A DNA stretch of 64,000 nucleotides from an uncultured cyanobacterium (GCA_937883785.1 CALGDE010000167.1:1-64000); one strand, 5' to 3'; positions 17,267-26,567 are shown, counted from the stretch's first letter. Notes: generated from the sequence alone by a model not told the origin. Program-made: numbers and translations.

Positions 17267-17815
17267 TTACATTCCGCTGGTGTCCCAGTAGAACGGGCTG
17301 AAGTCAGACGAGTCGGAAGTGTCGGTGGATGTGGTTTGAGCGATCGCCCCATCCCAGCTATTTTCCAAAAACGTTTCCAGCTCCGTCTCGCGCCCAACGT
17401 TAGCGCCAGAGTTACTGTCAAAGTTGCCGTCAGAATCAGCATCAGCGAACTGGGCTCCCATGCCCGACGGGCTGGTCAAGGCTCCAAAGGTATGCCCCAA
17501 ACCGGCACCCACCACTCCTGCCGCGATCGCCCCAATAATTCGAGGCCAACGCTTTGCTTTTTTCGGGTTATTAACAACAGTGCTAGCGGGAGTGGGCTCC
17601 TGGGCGATCACCCTTATCAAATTCGCCTCAAAATTGGCGGGCTCTGGCGGAGGTTCTGGGCGATATTGGCGCAGAAATGTCACCAGGTCGCGATCGTCTT
17701 GGTGGGTAGTTTTGGCCAAATCAGGCAAATCCTCAAAGCTGCCGAAGGGAAGCGACTCAGAATTACGGTTAGAAATCGACTCATTTTTTTTAGGATTTTG
17801 ATTATCGCGATTCAT
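17267..17815 (-). CDS. Putative membrane anti-sigma factor
   Basis: 182 aa. The cytosolic N-terminal part (1-85) includes DRDLVTFLRQYRPEPPPEPANFEANLIRVI, the kind of helical domain found in cyanobacterial anti-sigma proteins. One hydrophobic segment follows near residues 90-115 (IIGAIAAGVVGAGLGHTFGAL), then a Ser/Asp-rich outer tail. There is no zinc-binding HxxxCxxC. Its start overlaps the sigma gene stop by 4 bp (ATGA), implying translational coupling and a sigma/anti-sigma pair. The function is inferred from position and topology rather than a clear domain. Confidence 0.72.
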   Translation of the reverse strand: MNRDNQNPKKNESISNRNSESLPFGSFEDLPDLAKTTHQDDRDLVTFLRQYRPEPPPEPANFEANLIRVIAQEPTPASTVVNNPKKAKRWPRIIGAIAAGVVGAGLGHTFGALTSPSGMGAQFADADSDGNFDSNSGANVGRETELETFLENSWDGAIAQTTSTDTSDSSDFSPFYWDTSGM

Positions 17816-18465
17816 AACTCAACTCCTTGGCGCTCTAATTCCTTGCGAAGGGCAGCGCGGGCAGAAAACAATCGAGACTTTACGGTTCCCACTGGCACAT
17901 TCAAAATTTGAGCCACATCTTTCTGAGGAATATCTTCCAGGTCACACAGCACAATAACGCTGCGGGCCCCGTCCGATAATGTCCCTAAAGCTTTGCGGAT
18001 CACATCTTGATAATGCAGGGCGGACCACTGTCCCGATGCCCCTTGGGAGGGGTCTGGCAAGGTGGCATCTAAAGGATCAGACACCGTTTGCTCCCGCTGG
18101 CGATCGCGGGCAAATTTTTTCCGCCGATCCATCGCCACATTCCAGGCAATGCGATACAGCCAAGTGGAAAAACTCGCTGATCGCCGAAACTTCGGCAACC
18201 CTCGCCACGCCCGCAGAAACACCTCCTGAACCAAATCGTCCAGCCCCGTTTCCCCACACAATTGATACAACGTTGATCGCACCCGTTGACCGTAGCGGCG
18301 ATATAAGCCCGCAAATGCTGAGCGTTTCCCTGCTAAACATTGGTCAATCAGCGTCAAATCATCCGCCATTTCTAGCGCCATATGCGGCTCGCCTTTCTCC
18401 GAGGTTACTTTCCCCGAATTTGGCATAGCCCCATCTGGCGTCGGCTGTATGGGAACGGTGGTCAC
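17812..18465 (-). CDS. ECF-type RNA polymerase sigma factor
   Basis: 217 aa. Sigma region 2 (about 50-115) has GLDDLVQEVFLRAWRGLPKF and FSTWLYRIAWNVAMDRRKK; region 4 (about 155-210) has LSDGARSVIVLCDLEDIPQKDVAQILNVPVGTVKSRLFSARAAL. There is no region 3, so it is an ECF sigma factor. It is first in a four-gene minus-strand unit: sigma, anti-sigma (4-bp overlap), then two Spy-like genes. Synechocystis SigH has a comparable neighbourhood as I recall, but I do not assign the symbol. ATG 18465 is taken; internal Met codons at residues 14 and 29 are possible starts. Confidence 0.92.
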   Translation of the reverse strand: MTTVPIQPTPDGAMPNSGKVTSEKGEPHMALEMADDLTLIDQCLAGKRSAFAGLYRRYGQRVRSTLYQLCGETGLDDLVQEVFLRAWRGLPKFRRSASFSTWLYRIAWNVAMDRRKKFARDRQREQTVSDPLDATLPDPSQGASGQWSALHYQDVIRKALGTLSDGARSVIVLCDLEDIPQKDVAQILNVPVGTVKSRLFSARAALRKELERQGVEL

Positions 18466-18684
18466 AAAAATCTGTCCCTTTCGCGCAAATTCACCAGTTT
18501 AGACAGCACCCCCCACAAAAAGGTTCAGTGGTTTTGAAAAAAAGTTCTCAAAAACTTTCGGGCGTCCTTGCCCAGGGATTTTCCTTGTCAAAATTCATCA
18601 AAAGAAACGGAAGAAATGGAATCAAGGGCAGGCAGGTCCGTTACCCTGTAAATACTTAAAAATTAATTGAACGACGACGAACCT

Positions 18685-20037
18685 ATGGCGGCAAGCACCC
18701 AGCGATCGCAAACCATGGACGCTCCCAAAGTCGGCCTGCCGGTCACCATCATCACCGGTTTTCTAGGCAGCGGAAAAACCACCCTGCTGAACCATATTCT
18801 CAGCAACCAAGAGGGTCTAAAAACAGCGGTATTGGTGAACGAATTTGGTGAAATCGGCATCGACAATGATCTGATTGTTGATGCCGGCGGCGATGGCACC
18901 ATGGTGGAGCTCAGCAACGGCTGCATTTGCTGCACCATCAACGACGATTTAGTGGACGCTGTTTATCGGGTGTTGGAGCGGGATGATCGTGTGGACTATT
19001 TGGTGGTAGAAACCACTGGTATCGCCGATCCGCTGCCGGTAGCACTGACCTTCCTGGGCACTGAGCTACGGGACATGACCCGCCTCGATTCCATCATTAC
19101 AACGGTGGATTGTGCCAACTTTAGCTTGGACTTGTTCAACAGTGAAGCTGCCTACAGTCAAATTGCTTACGGCGACATTATTTTACTGAACAAAACCGAC
19201 TTAGTGGAAAAGGACGCCGTTGATCGACTGGAGAAACGGGTTAACGAAATCAAGGCAGGTGCTCGCATCCTCCGCACCCAAAATTCCCAAGCGCCTATGC
19301 CTTTGCTGCTGAGCGTTGGCCTGTTTGAGTCAGATAAGTACTTTACTCTTGCTGAAGAGAAGGAAGCCCATAACCACGATCACGGGCATAGTCATGACCA
19401 TGGGCATGACCATAAGCACGATCATGATCATGGAAACGCCCACAACCATGATCACGGGCACGACCACAAACACGATCACGGGCACGATCATGGAAACCCC
19501 CACAACCATGACCATGGGCATGATCACAAACACGATCACGGGCACGATCATGGAAACCCCCACAACCATGATCATGATCATGGGCGCGATCATGGAAGCG
19601 CCCACAACCATGACCATGGGCATGATCATGGAAACACCCACAGCCATGACCATGGGCACGACCATAAACACAATCACGACCATGGGCATGACCATCACGA
19701 TCACGGCCATTCCCACCATTTAGATAACGATGGGTTTGTGTCGATTTCTTTTTCCAGCGATCGCCCTTTCTCCATCAAGAAATTCCAAAAATTCCTCGAC
19801 GATCAGCTACCTACTGACGTGTTTCGCGCCAAGGGAATTCTATGGTTTGAGGAAAGCCCTCAGCGCCATATTTTCCACCTGGCAGGCAAGCGCTTTTCGC
19901 TGGAAGATGAGCAGTGGAAAGATGACAATAGAAGTAACCAGCTTGTACTAATTGGTCAAAATCTAGATCAAGACACATTGCTGCAACAGCTCGACGCGTG
20001 CCTCGCCCAGAAAGAAGCCGTTGGATCTGGACGTTAG
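18685..20037 (+). CDS. COG0523 (CobW/ZNG1-like) metallochaperone GTPase with giant His tract
   Basis: About 450 aa from ATG 18685. G3E-family GTPase with GFLGSGKTTLLN (Walker A), NEFGEIGID, the metal-binding GCICC (CxCC), ETTGIADP and NKTDLV. Between the GTPase and the CobW C-terminal domain lies an exceptional His/Asp/Gly tract of about 115 residues (coded by about 19366-19719). The C-terminal domain (FVSISFSSDRPF to LVLIGQNLDQD) is intact. The family delivers Zn, Co or Ni to client enzymes or acts in zinc homeostasis; the His tract implies high-capacity binding. No Zur box was recognised upstream. A strong terminator follows. Confidence 0.9.
   Translation: MAASTQRSQTMDAPKVGLPVTIITGFLGSGKTTLLNHILSNQEGLKTAVLVNEFGEIGIDNDLIVDAGGDGTMVELSNGCICCTINDDLVDAVYRVLERDDRVDYLVVETTGIADPLPVALTFLGTELRDMTRLDSIITTVDCANFSLDLFNSEAAYSQIAYGDIILLNKTDLVEKDAVDRLEKRVNEIKAGARILRTQNSQAPMPLLLSVGLFESDKYFTLAEEKEAHNHDHGHSHDHGHDHKHDHDHGNAHNHDHGHDHKHDHGHDHGNPHNHDHGHDHKHDHGHDHGNPHNHDHDHGRDHGSAHNHDHGHDHGNTHSHDHGHDHKHNHDHGHDHHDHGHSHHLDNDGFVSISFSSDRPFSIKKFQKFLDDQLPTDVFRAKGILWFEESPQRHIFHLAGKRFSLEDEQWKDDNRSNQLVLIGQNLDQDTLLQQLDACLAQKEAVGSGR
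19366..19719 (+). repeat. Coding His-rich minisatellite
   Basis: Nested in-frame repeats of CATGACCATGGG and CACGATCAT type units make HDHGHDHKHDHGHDHGNPHNH blocks. Two neighbouring blocks near 19440-19560 are nearly identical at DNA level over about 60 bp, showing recent duplication. The length is likely to vary between strains. Confidence 0.9.
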
Positions 20038-20074
20038 CTACTGAGTTGATTCCAACGAATCCAGACTAACTATG

Positions 20075-20115
20075 AAAAAGCCCTTCGCTCTGGGGAAAGG
20101 AGCGAAGGGCTTTTT
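20075..20115. terminator. Strong bidirectional intrinsic terminator
   Basis: AAAAAGCCCTTCGCTC and GAGCGAAGGGCTTTTT form a perfect 16-bp inverted repeat with a nine-base loop and U-tracts on both sides. It serves the COG0523 gene and the convergent DUF928 gene (ending at 20132). Confidence 0.95.
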
Positions 20116-20131
20116 GGCAAATGGTTGAGCT

Positions 20132-21103
20132 CTACCCTTGGGCTGGATCAGTGACTGATGGCTCTGGCGCCGGCGCTTGCTCTGATTGTGGCGGTGCTGA
20201 CAGGGGAGGAACGCTTAGCCCCACCTCTTCCATTGCCGTTGCCCATTGGCTGTAGGCTTCAGGGTAGTTGGCAGCGGCGGCCGCTCGTAGCTCCGTCAAA
20301 TATTCAAACCACAATTCGTGACGGGTCAACACACTTAGGCGATCGCTCCAGTTTTCCTCCGTTGCATCCCCGAGGCGATTCAACGCTAACTGCGCTGCAC
20401 TTTTTGCCTCGGGCTTTACTTTGCGCAGGTCAGCGATCGCCGTGTGGGAATCGGAGCGATCGTCGGCGGCAGATTTCACAAAGCAGGTGGCCGTTACAAA
20501 AAATCGATAGCGATTCCCTGCTTCCAAAGCTGGCGCCGCTTCTGGCAACTGCCACTGATACCAATCTCCGTAGGTTTCCACATCTTGATCTTCCAGCACA
20601 TAGATCAGATTTAAAACCCCGTCGTAGGGACCCCCCTGATCGGGCGCTTCAGGATCAATTTCGGCGATCGCAAACGTAATCACCACTTGTTCATCTTCTG
20701 CCGGCGGCTTTGATTGCACCCGCACCAGCACCGTAGGGCGTTCAGAAGCCGTTTTACCAATTTCCTGGTTGGGTACCGCAATTTGCACCGGCGTGGACGA
20801 CTGCCAAACATTGCTGGGACAGGATCCCCGGCGATCGCCGCTAGATAAACCGCCGCCGGGAATATCGCTAATAAATTTGGTTTGTCCGCTAGGATACACC
20901 CCAGTGAAAGGGTGAATTTTTGATGGAGTCGGCAATGTGGCAATCGCCGAGCTTAAAAATCCGCCCCACGCTAAGGCAGCTCCCGTTGCCCCCCACAGCG
21001 ATCGCCATCGAAAGTTACGTCCCCCACGGGAACGACGAGAATTTGAACGTAAATGCAAACCGTTAGACCTGATTTTGTTTAAGGGAGTCAAGCGCATCTT
21101 CAA
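20132..21103 (-). CDS. DUF928-like exported protein
   Basis: 323 aa. A basic N-terminus (RSNSRRSRGGRNFRWRS) and a hydrophobic segment near residues 35-55 form a signal peptide or anchor. The body has features recalling DUF928: GDRRGSCP, TVLVRVQSKPPAEDEQVVIT, ending with LSVLTRHELWFEYLTELRA. The last 25 residues are Pro-rich. DUF928 proteins are cyanobacterial and of unknown function, often near CHAT or filamentous-haemagglutinin genes, which are absent here. The match is divergent. Confidence 0.6.
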   Translation of the reverse strand: MKMRLTPLNKIRSNGLHLRSNSRRSRGGRNFRWRSLWGATGAALAWGGFLSSAIATLPTPSKIHPFTGVYPSGQTKFISDIPGGGLSSGDRRGSCPSNVWQSSTPVQIAVPNQEIGKTASERPTVLVRVQSKPPAEDEQVVITFAIAEIDPEAPDQGGPYDGVLNLIYVLEDQDVETYGDWYQWQLPEAAPALEAGNRYRFFVTATCFVKSAADDRSDSHTAIADLRKVKPEAKSAAQLALNRLGDATEENWSDRLSVLTRHELWFEYLTELRAAAAANYPEAYSQWATAMEEVGLSVPPLSAPPQSEQAPAPEPSVTDPAQG

Positions 21104-21238
21104 AGGGGATTCAAGGCGTTTAAGAAACTGAATGTAAGGGGACGGGCTGCCGCCTCCGTAATTTTACGGTAACGCGCAGGGTTGAGATCCCAGCGTAAAG
21201 TGTGCCACGCTTGCCACTGACTGGGTTTGTATTGTGTC

Positions 21239-21721
21239 TTATTTTTCGCCGCTGTGAAACAAAGCTGCAACCCCAGGGCTGCACAAATACAGCAAAACCA
21301 GTAGCGATACGCCGGTGGCGATTCCCCACAGAAGAGCCACATCATCGGCAACGGTAGGGTCGCACAGTCGCGCTAAACCGTTAGCAATACCAATGACGCA
21401 AAAAACGATCACAAGGGTCCGACTCCAATCCTGAAGTTTTGAGAGTCCGGTGCTGATGGATAGAAACGAGCTGGCCACCGCAAACACTAACATTGCGATC
21501 GCCAAGGTCTGCGCAGGGCCGTTGTCCGCTGAAGCAAGTCTTAACGTTAAACGTTCAAAAGCACTTTTCAACCCTGGAACAGCGGCGAGGGGGGTAACCA
21601 GTACAATTGCGTTCTGCCCAAGGATCACCACAAAAAGCAGGTAGAGGCCGGCCAGAAAAATCATTACCCCACACAGGTAAAACAGTGCCGCAATAATTGT
21701 GATGCTGATGGGGGCTGCCAT
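21239..21721 (-). CDS. Uncharacterised four-helix membrane protein
   Basis: About 160 aa from ATG 21721 (176 aa if started at 21769). Hydrophobic segments lie near residues 5-35, 72-95, 102-122 and 130-150, so it is a small integral membrane protein. A charged loop (GLKSAFERLTLRLASADNGPAQ) sits between the first and second. I do not recognise a family. It is isolated: DUF928 downstream (135 bp) and the Ser/Thr kinase upstream on the same strand (276 bp). Confidence 0.65.
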   Translation of the reverse strand: MAAPISITIIAALFYLCGVMIFLAGLYLLFVVILGQNAIVLVTPLAAVPGLKSAFERLTLRLASADNGPAQTLAIAMLVFAVASSFLSISTGLSKLQDWSRTLVIVFCVIGIANGLARLCDPTVADDVALLWGIATGVSLLVLLYLCSPGVAALFHSGEK

Positions 21722-21997
21722 GGGTTCTGTGGCGATCGCTATGGCGGTAAATACGCAATGCAGTGACAACGAAATCGATGCAAGTTTCCCCTACCCTCTG
21801 TCCAAAATTTTCCCCTAACTGTAGGAGCCTAACTTTGGAGATGCTGTTCCTAACTTTGAAAGGGTCTGTCGGTGTGCCGATCCTATCTGGAAGTTCAATT
21901 GCTATCCATAGGTTGTGTCGATAGATTCACGTGGGGAGATGTACATCAGCAGATTTACATCGCTTGAATTTAGTGGATGGGTATAACCTCCTGGCGG

Positions 21998-23527
21998 CTA
22001 ACTGGTTTTTGGCACATGGGCTTGTAGCCAGCGTTGAATTTGTTGGGCAGTTTTTTCTAACTCATTTAGGGGCAAGGCGCGTCCCACCAGGTGAATTTCC
22101 GGACGCCCCTTAAATTGCCAAACCCCTTTGGGGGCAATTACGATCGCCAACGCATATTCCGTACTGGAGGTGGAGTCTAGGCGAATCACTTCACAGGATT
22201 GGATTTGATTGAGATAGCCCGATAACCGACGTCCGCTTAGTCCACGAATTTTAAGCAAGTAGTGGTTGGGACTGAGGGCTAACAGGGCGCTGTTGAAGTA
22301 GTTTCCTGGGTAAATTGTGGGCAATAAGATCGCCGCAATCAGTATTAACGGCAAACTAGCCATCAAAGTAGCCACCATGGTGGTTACGATCCTCACGGTG
22401 CTGCCAAGGAGAGCGTAAGGTCCGATCAAAACGACGAAAAATGCTGATAACAGGAGCATTTTCCATAGGTTGCGGGATTTGAACGTTTCCCACCGTGCCT
22501 TGATTTCGGTCGGGTTAATGTTGAAGCTGCCCAATAAACTTTTGACCAATGATTGTCCGTTTCTCACCACCTGGGCCGTGAAGGGGGACGGCATTTCAAT
22601 AAAAAGGCGATCGCCCTCATCGGTAATCACAATGCAGTCTCCGTCGTCAGGCTGCCACACCGATAAAAAGTCTGAGGCGGTGGGTTGAGGCAATCGCTGG
22701 GTCGTGTTTCCGCGGCGGCGATCGCGCTGGAGGGTCAGCAATTCATTCAAAGCGGTGGTGACGGATTGGTAGCGATCGCGCACATCGGGTGCCGTTAGGG
22801 TTTCTAGCCAATGCACCCACTCCTGGGGCAGTTCCTGGGGGAGGCGATCGCGAAATTGCAAACGAAAATTATGCTGGGGCAAATCCATCGGCGCAATCCC
22901 CGTCAGCAAATGCACCAGGGTGGCCCCTAAAGCGTACAAATCGGACGCTGGGGTTGTTTGCCCGCCAAATTGCTCAACGGGAGTGTAGCCATAGGTGCCC
23001 GCCACGGTAAAGGTGGAACCCACTTTGCGCGGCTGGTTTTGTACGGCACCAAAGTCAATGAGGTAAATCTCGCCGTCTTCTCCGCTAATTAAATTGCTGG
23101 GCTTCACGTCCCGATGCAAAATGGGCGGGCGATGGTGGTGCAGGTAATCCAAAATTCCCAGCACTGACCGGGCGATACCTTCGATTTCTTCCAGCTCAAA
23201 TCGGTGGCGCTGTTGGATTTTTTCCTTCAGGGATACGCCGGGAATATAGTCGGTCACCAGGGCAAACCACCCCGCCTGGTCCGGCAAAGTCACATAGTCG
23301 CGAAATTTGGGAAGCTGGGGATGGTCGAGCGATCGCAACGTGTTCGCCTCCCGCTCTAGAAATTTCACATCGTCCCACTGGGTGAGCCCGTTCAGCGCCA
23401 AAATTTTTAGCACCACCAGCTCCCCCGACTCCACCTCTGCCCCCAGCCAGGTTTGCCGCGATTCGTTATCCCCCAATCGTCCCTCTAATCGGTAGCGATC
23501 GCCCACCACCTGTCCCGACTCAAACAT
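21998..23527 (-). CDS. Membrane Ser/Thr protein kinase
   Basis: 509 aa. The Hanks-type kinase domain occupies about residues 10-270: a Gly-rich loop (LEGRLGDNESRQTWLG, degenerate), VVLKIL (Lys of subdomain II), the catalytic loop ILHRDVKPSNLI, DFGAVQ (subdomain VII), and YGYTPVEQFGG. Beyond residue 365 are two transmembrane segments (LLLSAFFVVLIGPYALLG and a long one ending LIPTIYPG-like), then a cytosolic tail. The degenerate glycine loop may lower activity, but the catalytic Asp and Lys are kept. Targets are unknown. It is divergent from mnmA, with about 155 bp between starts. Confidence 0.88.
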   Translation of the reverse strand: MFESGQVVGDRYRLEGRLGDNESRQTWLGAEVESGELVVLKILALNGLTQWDDVKFLEREANTLRSLDHPQLPKFRDYVTLPDQAGWFALVTDYIPGVSLKEKIQQRHRFELEEIEGIARSVLGILDYLHHHRPPILHRDVKPSNLISGEDGEIYLIDFGAVQNQPRKVGSTFTVAGTYGYTPVEQFGGQTTPASDLYALGATLVHLLTGIAPMDLPQHNFRLQFRDRLPQELPQEWVHWLETLTAPDVRDRYQSVTTALNELLTLQRDRRRGNTTQRLPQPTASDFLSVWQPDDGDCIVITDEGDRLFIEMPSPFTAQVVRNGQSLVKSLLGSFNINPTEIKARWETFKSRNLWKMLLLSAFFVVLIGPYALLGSTVRIVTTMVATLMASLPLILIAAILLPTIYPGNYFNSALLALSPNHYLLKIRGLSGRRLSGYLNQIQSCEVIRLDSTSSTEYALAIVIAPKGVWQFKGRPEIHLVGRALPLNELEKTAQQIQRWLQAHVPKTS

Positions 23528-23682
23528 ACGCCCGCCAGCTCGTCCTCAAGTCTGCCGAATATCTCTATGATAGGAAGGGAATTTTTGAACCACCATTGCG
23601 AACTTTTCCTTAAGCACGCCGCCATCAGGACCGATGGCAATCGGTTCACGCCCCGTTGCTTCCCGCTTTCATAGAATGCCCT

Positions 23683-24810
23683 GTGAGTAACCCTGTCCCC
23701 CTATCACCTCCCCATCCCCTTGAAGTCCCTCAGGAAAAGCCCCTGGGAAAAGTGGTGGTGGGAATGTCCGGCGGCGTGGATAGCTCCACGGTGACAGCGA
23801 TGCTTCAGGACCAGGGCTATGACGTGATTGGTATGACCCTGTGGCTCATGAAGGGCAAAGGATCTTGCTGTACCGATGCTTTGGTGGATGCGGCGCAGCT
23901 TTGCGAAGAGCTGGGTATTCCCCACCATGTGGTTGATACCCGCGATATTTTTGAAGAGAATATCGTTAACTATCTGGTAGACGGCTACAGCGACGGCATT
24001 ACGCCCTTGCCCTGTTCCCAGTGCAATAAGGCGGTGAAGTTTGGTCCCATGTTGGATTTTGCCCGCAATGAGTTGGGGGTGAATCTAATTGCGACGGGGC
24101 ACTATGCGCGCATTGGTTATGATTCGGAGCGCGATCGCCATCAGCTAATCCGCGCCGTGGATCGCCGCAAGGATCAAACCTATTTTCTGTATGACCTTAG
24201 CCAGGACGTACTGGGGTCGGTAACGTTTCCCCTGGGCACCTACGAAAAAAGCGAAACGCGACAAATTGCCCACGACCATAATTTGCACGTGGCGGACAAG
24301 CCGGAAAGCCAAGATTTATGCCTGGTGGAAACCCACGGGTCCATGCAGAATTTTCTGGATAAATATATTGACCGCACCACGGGCAATATTGTGAATCGCC
24401 AAGACGGCAAGGTGCTGGGCACCCACACGGGCATTCATCATTACACCATTGGACAGCGCAAAGGGCTGGGGATTTCCGCCCCGGAGCCGTTGTATGTGGT
24501 GGGGTTGGACGCCATGATGAACCGGGTGATTGTGGATACGCGTGATCGCGCCACCAGCCCCGATTGCACCGTCAGCCGCGTCAACTGGGTTTCCATTGCC
24601 AACCCCGGCGAATCTTTTAAAGCCGAGGTGCAAATTCGCTATCGTTCCCCGGCCGTCCCCGCCACCATCACGCCGCTAGATGACACGGGAAGCCGCGTTA
24701 AAATCACCTTTGATGAGCCCCAGTTCAGCATTACCCCAGGACAAGCGGCTGTTTGGTATGACGGTGAGGTGCTTCTGGGGGGCGGCATTATTGATCGCCC
24801 CTCCCCTTAG
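23683..24810 (+). CDS. mnmA: tRNA-specific 2-thiouridylase MnmA
   Basis: About 375 aa from GTG 23683 (TTG 23656 adds 9). It performs the s2U34 thiolation of tRNA Lys, Glu and Gln, using ATP and a sulfur relay. Motifs are the PP-loop [10 protein letters not shown], the catalytic CSQC ([15 protein letters not shown]), the second cysteine region KPESQDLC, and GQRKGLGI. Full length with the C-terminal beta-barrel. The start codon cannot be settled because no clear Shine-Dalgarno sequence is seen. It converges on the TPR gene, whose 3' end is only 13 bp away. Confidence 0.93.
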   Translation: MSNPVPLSPPHPLEVPQEKPLGKVVVGMSGGVDSSTVTAMLQDQGYDVIGMTLWLMKGKGSCCTDALVDAAQLCEELGIPHHVVDTRDIFEENIVNYLVDGYSDGITPLPCSQCNKAVKFGPMLDFARNELGVNLIATGHYARIGYDSERDRHQLIRAVDRRKDQTYFLYDLSQDVLGSVTFPLGTYEKSETRQIAHDHNLHVADKPESQDLCLVETHGSMQNFLDKYIDRTTGNIVNRQDGKVLGTHTGIHHYTIGQRKGLGISAPEPLYVVGLDAMMNRVIVDTRDRATSPDCTVSRVNWVSIANPGESFKAEVQIRYRSPAVPATITPLDDTGSRVKITFDEPQFSITPGQAAVWYDGEVLLGGGIIDRPSP

Positions 24811-24823
24811 GTTTCCCGTTTTC

Positions 24824-25783
24824 CTAAGTTGCCCCGCCAGATAGTTCTTGGATAGTGCGCCGCAGTCGCCGCAGTTCGTTGTGTTCCAAATGGCGAATCA
24901 TGGGGCGGGGCAGTTGTTCGTGTTTTTCCAGCACTGCCACATAGTCCTGCTCCGCCTGCTGGAGCTGGCTAACATCCCTAGCCGCCGTGCCCAGCTTCGT
25001 TAAAACTTGCCCACGAAAGTGAATCAGATGGGGATTCTCCGGCGCGATCGCGATGGCCTGCTCAATTTCCGCTAGTGCCAAATTGGGCTGATCCAAATAC
25101 CGATTGGCCATCGCTAAACCGTAGTGGCGCAAATAATCGGGCTGGGCTTTTTGCAGCTGGGCGATCGCCCCGTCCAGATTTAAAAACGGCAAATTCCCCG
25201 CCACTAATAAGTCCAAAAATCCCCGCAGCAGATTTAGCTCAGGATCATCGGGGTCGATTTCATTGGCACGATTTAACGCCGCCTGAGCCTGCTGCAACCG
25301 GGAAAATGCCTCCGGTCCCCCCTGTAGCGGACCTCCTCCTCCTTCGGAAATAGCAAAGCCCCCCCACAGAGCATGACCCACCGCCGCATATAAATTTCCC
25401 CGTAGCGGATCTGTGTCCATCAGCGCCGTCGCTGCTGCTTCCGTTGCCGCCGCGGCCGCCTGCAGTCGATCCCAATCTCCATAGACGTAAGCCAACGCCC
25501 CATTTAAGGCGTGGGCTAACGGCTCGCCTGGCTCCTCATCAATGGCCTTGAGAATTGCGTCGTTGGCTGCTGGGTAATTTCCCTCCACAAACAGCGCTTC
25601 AAAGGCCGCTTCGGTGCGATCGCCAATATCATGGGGATCGCTGCTGCGAAACGGATCTCCGGCGATCGCCAAGTTCCCTAAAGAACTTAAAATCGCCACC
25701 AGGGTCGCAGCGGTTCCCCGCACCAAACCCTTAACGAGCATCCCTTGTACCTTGCCAGAAACCTTGCGCGCCTTGGTTTTCAT
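24824..25783 (-). CDS. Exported TPR-repeat protein (Sll0314-like)
   Basis: About 319 aa from ATG 25783 (an ATG at 25816 adds 11). The N-terminus is basic followed by a hydrophobic segment (GTAATLVAILSSLGNLAIAGDPF), so it is probably exported. The rest is helical with TPR-like repeats: AFEALFVEGNYPAANDAILKA, LRGFLDLLVAGNLPFLNLDGAI, ALAEIEQAIAIAPENPHL. It resembles the cyanobacterial Sll0314/Sll1483-adjacent TPR type, function unknown. It is divergent from the ABC ATPase gene, with 79 bp between starts. Confidence 0.75.
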   Translation of the reverse strand: MKTKARKVSGKVQGMLVKGLVRGTAATLVAILSSLGNLAIAGDPFRSSDPHDIGDRTEAAFEALFVEGNYPAANDAILKAIDEEPGEPLAHALNGALAYVYGDWDRLQAAAAATEAAATALMDTDPLRGNLYAAVGHALWGGFAISEGGGGPLQGGPEAFSRLQQAQAALNRANEIDPDDPELNLLRGFLDLLVAGNLPFLNLDGAIAQLQKAQPDYLRHYGLAMANRYLDQPNLALAEIEQAIAIAPENPHLIHFRGQVLTKLGTAARDVSQLQQAEQDYVAVLEKHEQLPRPMIRHLEHNELRRLRRTIQELSGGAT

Positions 25784-25862
25784 TGAGCCCCCGTGCTTTT
25801 CCTGAGCCGTTCTCACTGCTTTCCTGCTATTTTCGCCAAAACATCCACAGCTATCGCTGCCA

Positions 25863-26495
25863 ATGCTGTCGCTAAACCAACTGTCCTATCACCCCCCTGC
25901 CACCCCTCAGCCCATTTTACAGGGGGTGAATTTGACCCTGCCTCCCCAGGAAATGGGACTGATTGTGGGACCCAGCGGTTCCGGAAAAAGTACCCTGCTA
26001 GAAATTATGGCGGGGCTGGCCACCCAAACAGAAGGTACGGTGCAGTGGCGGGATCAGGAGCTGCAGCCGGAGGAATTGCAGCAGTTAGCGGGGCTGGTGT
26101 TTCAGTTTCCCGAGCGCCATTTTTGCTGCGACACCGTTCTGCGGGAGCTGCGTTTTGGGCACCCCGAATTGTCCACTACCCAGCTCGATGAAACCTTAAG
26201 CGCCGTCGGTCTGTCGCAGATTCCCCTCAGCACACCTCCCTATGCTTTAAGCGGCGGTCAACAGCGACGGCTGTCCCTGGCGGTGCAGCTGGTGCGACAG
26301 CCCAGTTTATTACTACTGGATGAACCGACAGCGGGGCTAGACTGGTCCATGCGATCGCAACTGGCTGCCCTCCTCGCCGAACTAAAGCAACACTGGAGTT
26401 TGCTGGTGGTCACCCACGATCCTAGCGATCTGCTGGATATTGCCGATCATCACTGGTCCATTCACCAGGGCACCCTCACCGCCGTCACCGCCTAA
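25863..26495 (+). CDS. Solo ABC transporter ATPase (ECF/CbiO-like)
   Basis: 210 aa, a single nucleotide-binding domain: GPSGSGKST (Walker A, near residue 37), the Q-loop VFQFPERHF typical of energy-coupling-factor ATPases, the signature LSGGQQRR, LLLLDEPTAGLD (Walker B) and the H-loop VTHD. No permease or T-component gene is adjacent, so partners are encoded elsewhere. A plastid homologue exists in plants (ABCI11-type, from memory). The transported substrate cannot be told. Confidence 0.88.
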   Translation: MLSLNQLSYHPPATPQPILQGVNLTLPPQEMGLIVGPSGSGKSTLLEIMAGLATQTEGTVQWRDQELQPEELQQLAGLVFQFPERHFCCDTVLRELRFGHPELSTTQLDETLSAVGLSQIPLSTPPYALSGGQQRRLSLAVQLVRQPSLLLLDEPTAGLDWSMRSQLAALLAELKQHWSLLVVTHDPSDLLDIADHHWSIHQGTLTAVTA

Positions 26496-26525
26496 CCTGC
26501 CAACTCATGGCACAATTTCCAACAC

Positions 26526-26567
26526 TTCGTTTGTCATAGTGCATTCGTCACAGTTCGTTCGTCATAG
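26526..26567. repeat. Three 14-bp tandem repeats
   Basis: TTCGTTTGTCATAG, TGCATTCGTCACAG and TTCGTTCGTCATAG follow each other without gaps in the space between the ABC ATPase and the epimerase gene. Confidence 0.8.

Noticed and set aside
18466-18684. Cobalamin riboswitch or Zur box before the COG0523 gene
   Set aside because: No B12-box-like or Zur palindrome is visible by eye; absence cannot be proved without a model search.
19330-19719. Minus-strand Met/Val-rich frame of 129 aa opposite the His tract
   Set aside because: It is the complement of the CAT/GAC repeats; composition is an artefact of the coding repeat.
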